64,000 bases of DNA, from NCBI GenBank assembly GCA_964036045.1, contig OZ038386.1:17124329-17188328 (forward strand), in the 5' to 3' direction. Source of the stretch: Eutreptiella sp. 'Long Island Sound 2002' (Eukaryota > Euglenozoa > Euglenophyceae > Eutreptiales > Eutreptiaceae). A model generated the notes under the pieces. The model was not told the DNA's origin. It saw only the letters and a list, made by a program, of their open reading frames with translations, and did not search any database. Positions 62,917 to 64,000 of this stretch are shown in pieces. The position numbers were made by a program, and so were the translations under genes. Within the stretch, counting starts at the first letter, position 1. Each line of letters starts with the position of its first letter.

Positions 62917-62921
62917 GTGGG
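62917..62921. repeat. Right 5 bp target-site duplication of Element 2
   Basis: GTGGG following the CA/TG-bounded LTR, matching 47214-47218. Confidence 0.9.
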
Positions 62922-64000
62922 CAGGGGATGCTGCAGAGCGCCTGCGCATGGCAGCGCGCACCGAGGGTTGCAGTGGGTGCATTGGGCTGTTATGGGGTGC
63001 GGTACCGCGTACACGGTGAAGGGCCCTACCGCGCGCTGGATGTGGCGGGGAATGATGGTGCGGAGGTCCGCCACCCGTGCCGTGCGGCTTTCGCCATAGT
63101 ATATCCAGAGTGTGTCCTCCAGTGCCATTTTGGGGCGTAGCTTGCGAGCCAGTAGGTTCAAGGTGCTTTTGTGGGTGGCCTCGGTGACGGTGGCGGGTCC
63201 AGCGTTACTGCGTGGGAGCAGGTGGTTTTGGTGGTGTGCCGCGGCCCGTCTGCGGGCGGTGTGGAGGGCGGTGCTGTCGGCGGGAGGGGGCGCGTGGTGG
63301 GTGGGCCTTTTGCGCGGGGTCGGGGCGACGTGTAGGGGATGCTTCCATGCCGGGCGCGGGTGGTGTTGCGGTGGCTGGAGGCCAGGGTAGGTGGTGAAGG
63401 TGTATATGGTGACGGGGGAGCGCTCATGCGTGGCCTGGAGGTAGTAGTGGTCGCGACCCGTGTTGTGGGTGACGATGACGTTTGGCGTTGGTATGTCGTA
63501 GTGGAGTGCGGTATTGGGGAGTTGTTTGGTGATGCGTGCCGTCGCGTCCCCCGTTTTGGGCGCGGTGTCGTGGGGCACGAGGATGTGGACTGCCCACGCA
63601 TCGTGGGCGGGGAGGTCGAGGTCCGGTAGGGTGGGATGAATGGGGCGTCTCCGGAAGTGTGTGAAAGCTGGGTTGTGGCGTGCCGCCGTTTCCTTGATGA
63701 TGGACGATGCCCACTGGGGTGGCGCCCCAACTTGCTGGGCCATGGCAGCGACAGCGTGGGCGATCGCTGTGAGGTCTGGGCCGATGCCAGGCTGGTCTGC
63801 CGATGGCTGCAGGCCCCCTTCTGGTGCGGGGTGGTGCCACCATAGGGTGTAGCCCTTTTGTGTGTTATCCCGGGGGGTGTGCACGAGGCCCTGGTGGTTG
63901 GAGATGGCGGTCTTGAGGGCTTCCACTGCCTCGCGGTGGAGGGTGCGCGTGTAGGCCCAGACTCCGGTGGGGGGGGCCGCCCCGGTGTGGGATTCGGCCG
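62922..64000 (-). mobile_element. LINE B, 5'-ward portion (continues beyond window)
   Basis: Resumes collinearity with LINE A exactly where LINE B stopped (A about 21,300) and continues to A about 22,380. It encodes the middle of ORF1, including the CTHCNPRCALPC cluster and the KLRPKMALEDTLWIYYGESRTARV segment, and stays open to the window edge. The open frame also reads into the Element 2 LTR at its left end, which is accidental. This piece plus 34254-47218 is one LINE split by Element 2. Confidence 0.9.

Larger units (their letters stand above)
6694..64000 (+). mobile_element. Element 1: outer Ty3-like LTR retrotransposon
   Basis: This is the outermost recognisable element. Only 6694-8160 and 31080-34253 are its own sequence. 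The rest of the interval is LINE A with one TSD copy, and LINE B with what is nested in it. Joined, the two parts form one uninterrupted frame running gag, CCHC knuckle, aspartic protease, a Dam-like block and the start of RT. RT core, RNase H, integrase and the 3' LTR must lie to the right of the window. No in-frame stop occurs in the ~1,514 codons seen, so it was probably intact when the LINEs landed. Confidence 0.75.

Noticed and set aside
62766-62921. ORF1 C-terminal extension at the right half of LINE B
   Set aside because: The last residues come from the Element 2 LTR in accidental frame and are absent from LINE A.

Overview
The window reads as eukaryotic, intergenic, repeat-rich DNA. 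I recognise no host housekeeping gene, no bacterial operon and no CRISPR array. The best explanation is a retrotransposon nest at least four levels deep. Chromodomain Ty3-type LTR elements, APE-endonuclease LINEs with RNase H and a plant-like G-box/TATA pair suggest a green-lineage genome (plant or charophyte-type alga), but the species cannot be fixed from sequence alone.

Layout. 1-1240 is a GC-rich tandem array of six ~209 bp units. 1241-6693 is mixed-composition flank with one possible exon (5230-5908) and a tRNA-like Pol III box pair (6182-6260). From 6694 rightwards lies Element 1, a Ty3-like gag-pol on the + strand. It is cut twice by copies of one very large LINE on the - strand. LINE A fills 8161-31032 and is flanked by a 47 bp target-site duplication (TSD). 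LINE B starts at 34254 and is itself split by Element 2; its second half resumes at 62922 and runs off the window. Element 2 (47219-62916, - strand) is a Ty3-like LTR retrotransposon with 533 bp LTRs, a 5 bp TSD, PBS, PPT and a chromodomain integrase. Inside its gag sits Element D (56743-61474, + strand), flanked by a 187 bp TSD. Element D is a retroposed unit whose sense strand is almost devoid of T.

The LINE carries, in sense order: a T-poor 5' region with three kinds of tandem repeat; ORF1 (unknown, with a Cys cluster); an APE-type endonuclease; an RT with an FADD box; RNase H; a zinc-finger plus His/Pro-rich ORF3 with a conserved globular C-terminus; a basic ORF4; and a 3' UTR ending in a 15-nt TACC-type tail. 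Element D ends in the same kind of 15-nt tail although it shares no obvious body sequence with the LINE. Copies A and B differ by independent frameshifts, a deletion and nonsense changes, so each looks defective.

Most interesting points: the dated nest; the ~22.9 kb LINE unit; recurrent in-frame TGA codons within otherwise continuous LINE frames while the terminal stops of ORF3 and ORF4 are TAA; a 1,267 bp stretch with no T at all in Element D, which leaves all six frames open; long TSDs with a shared tail that places AG|GTAGGT at the host junction; and an NPPF-type (Dam-like) domain between protease and RT in both Ty3-like elements.
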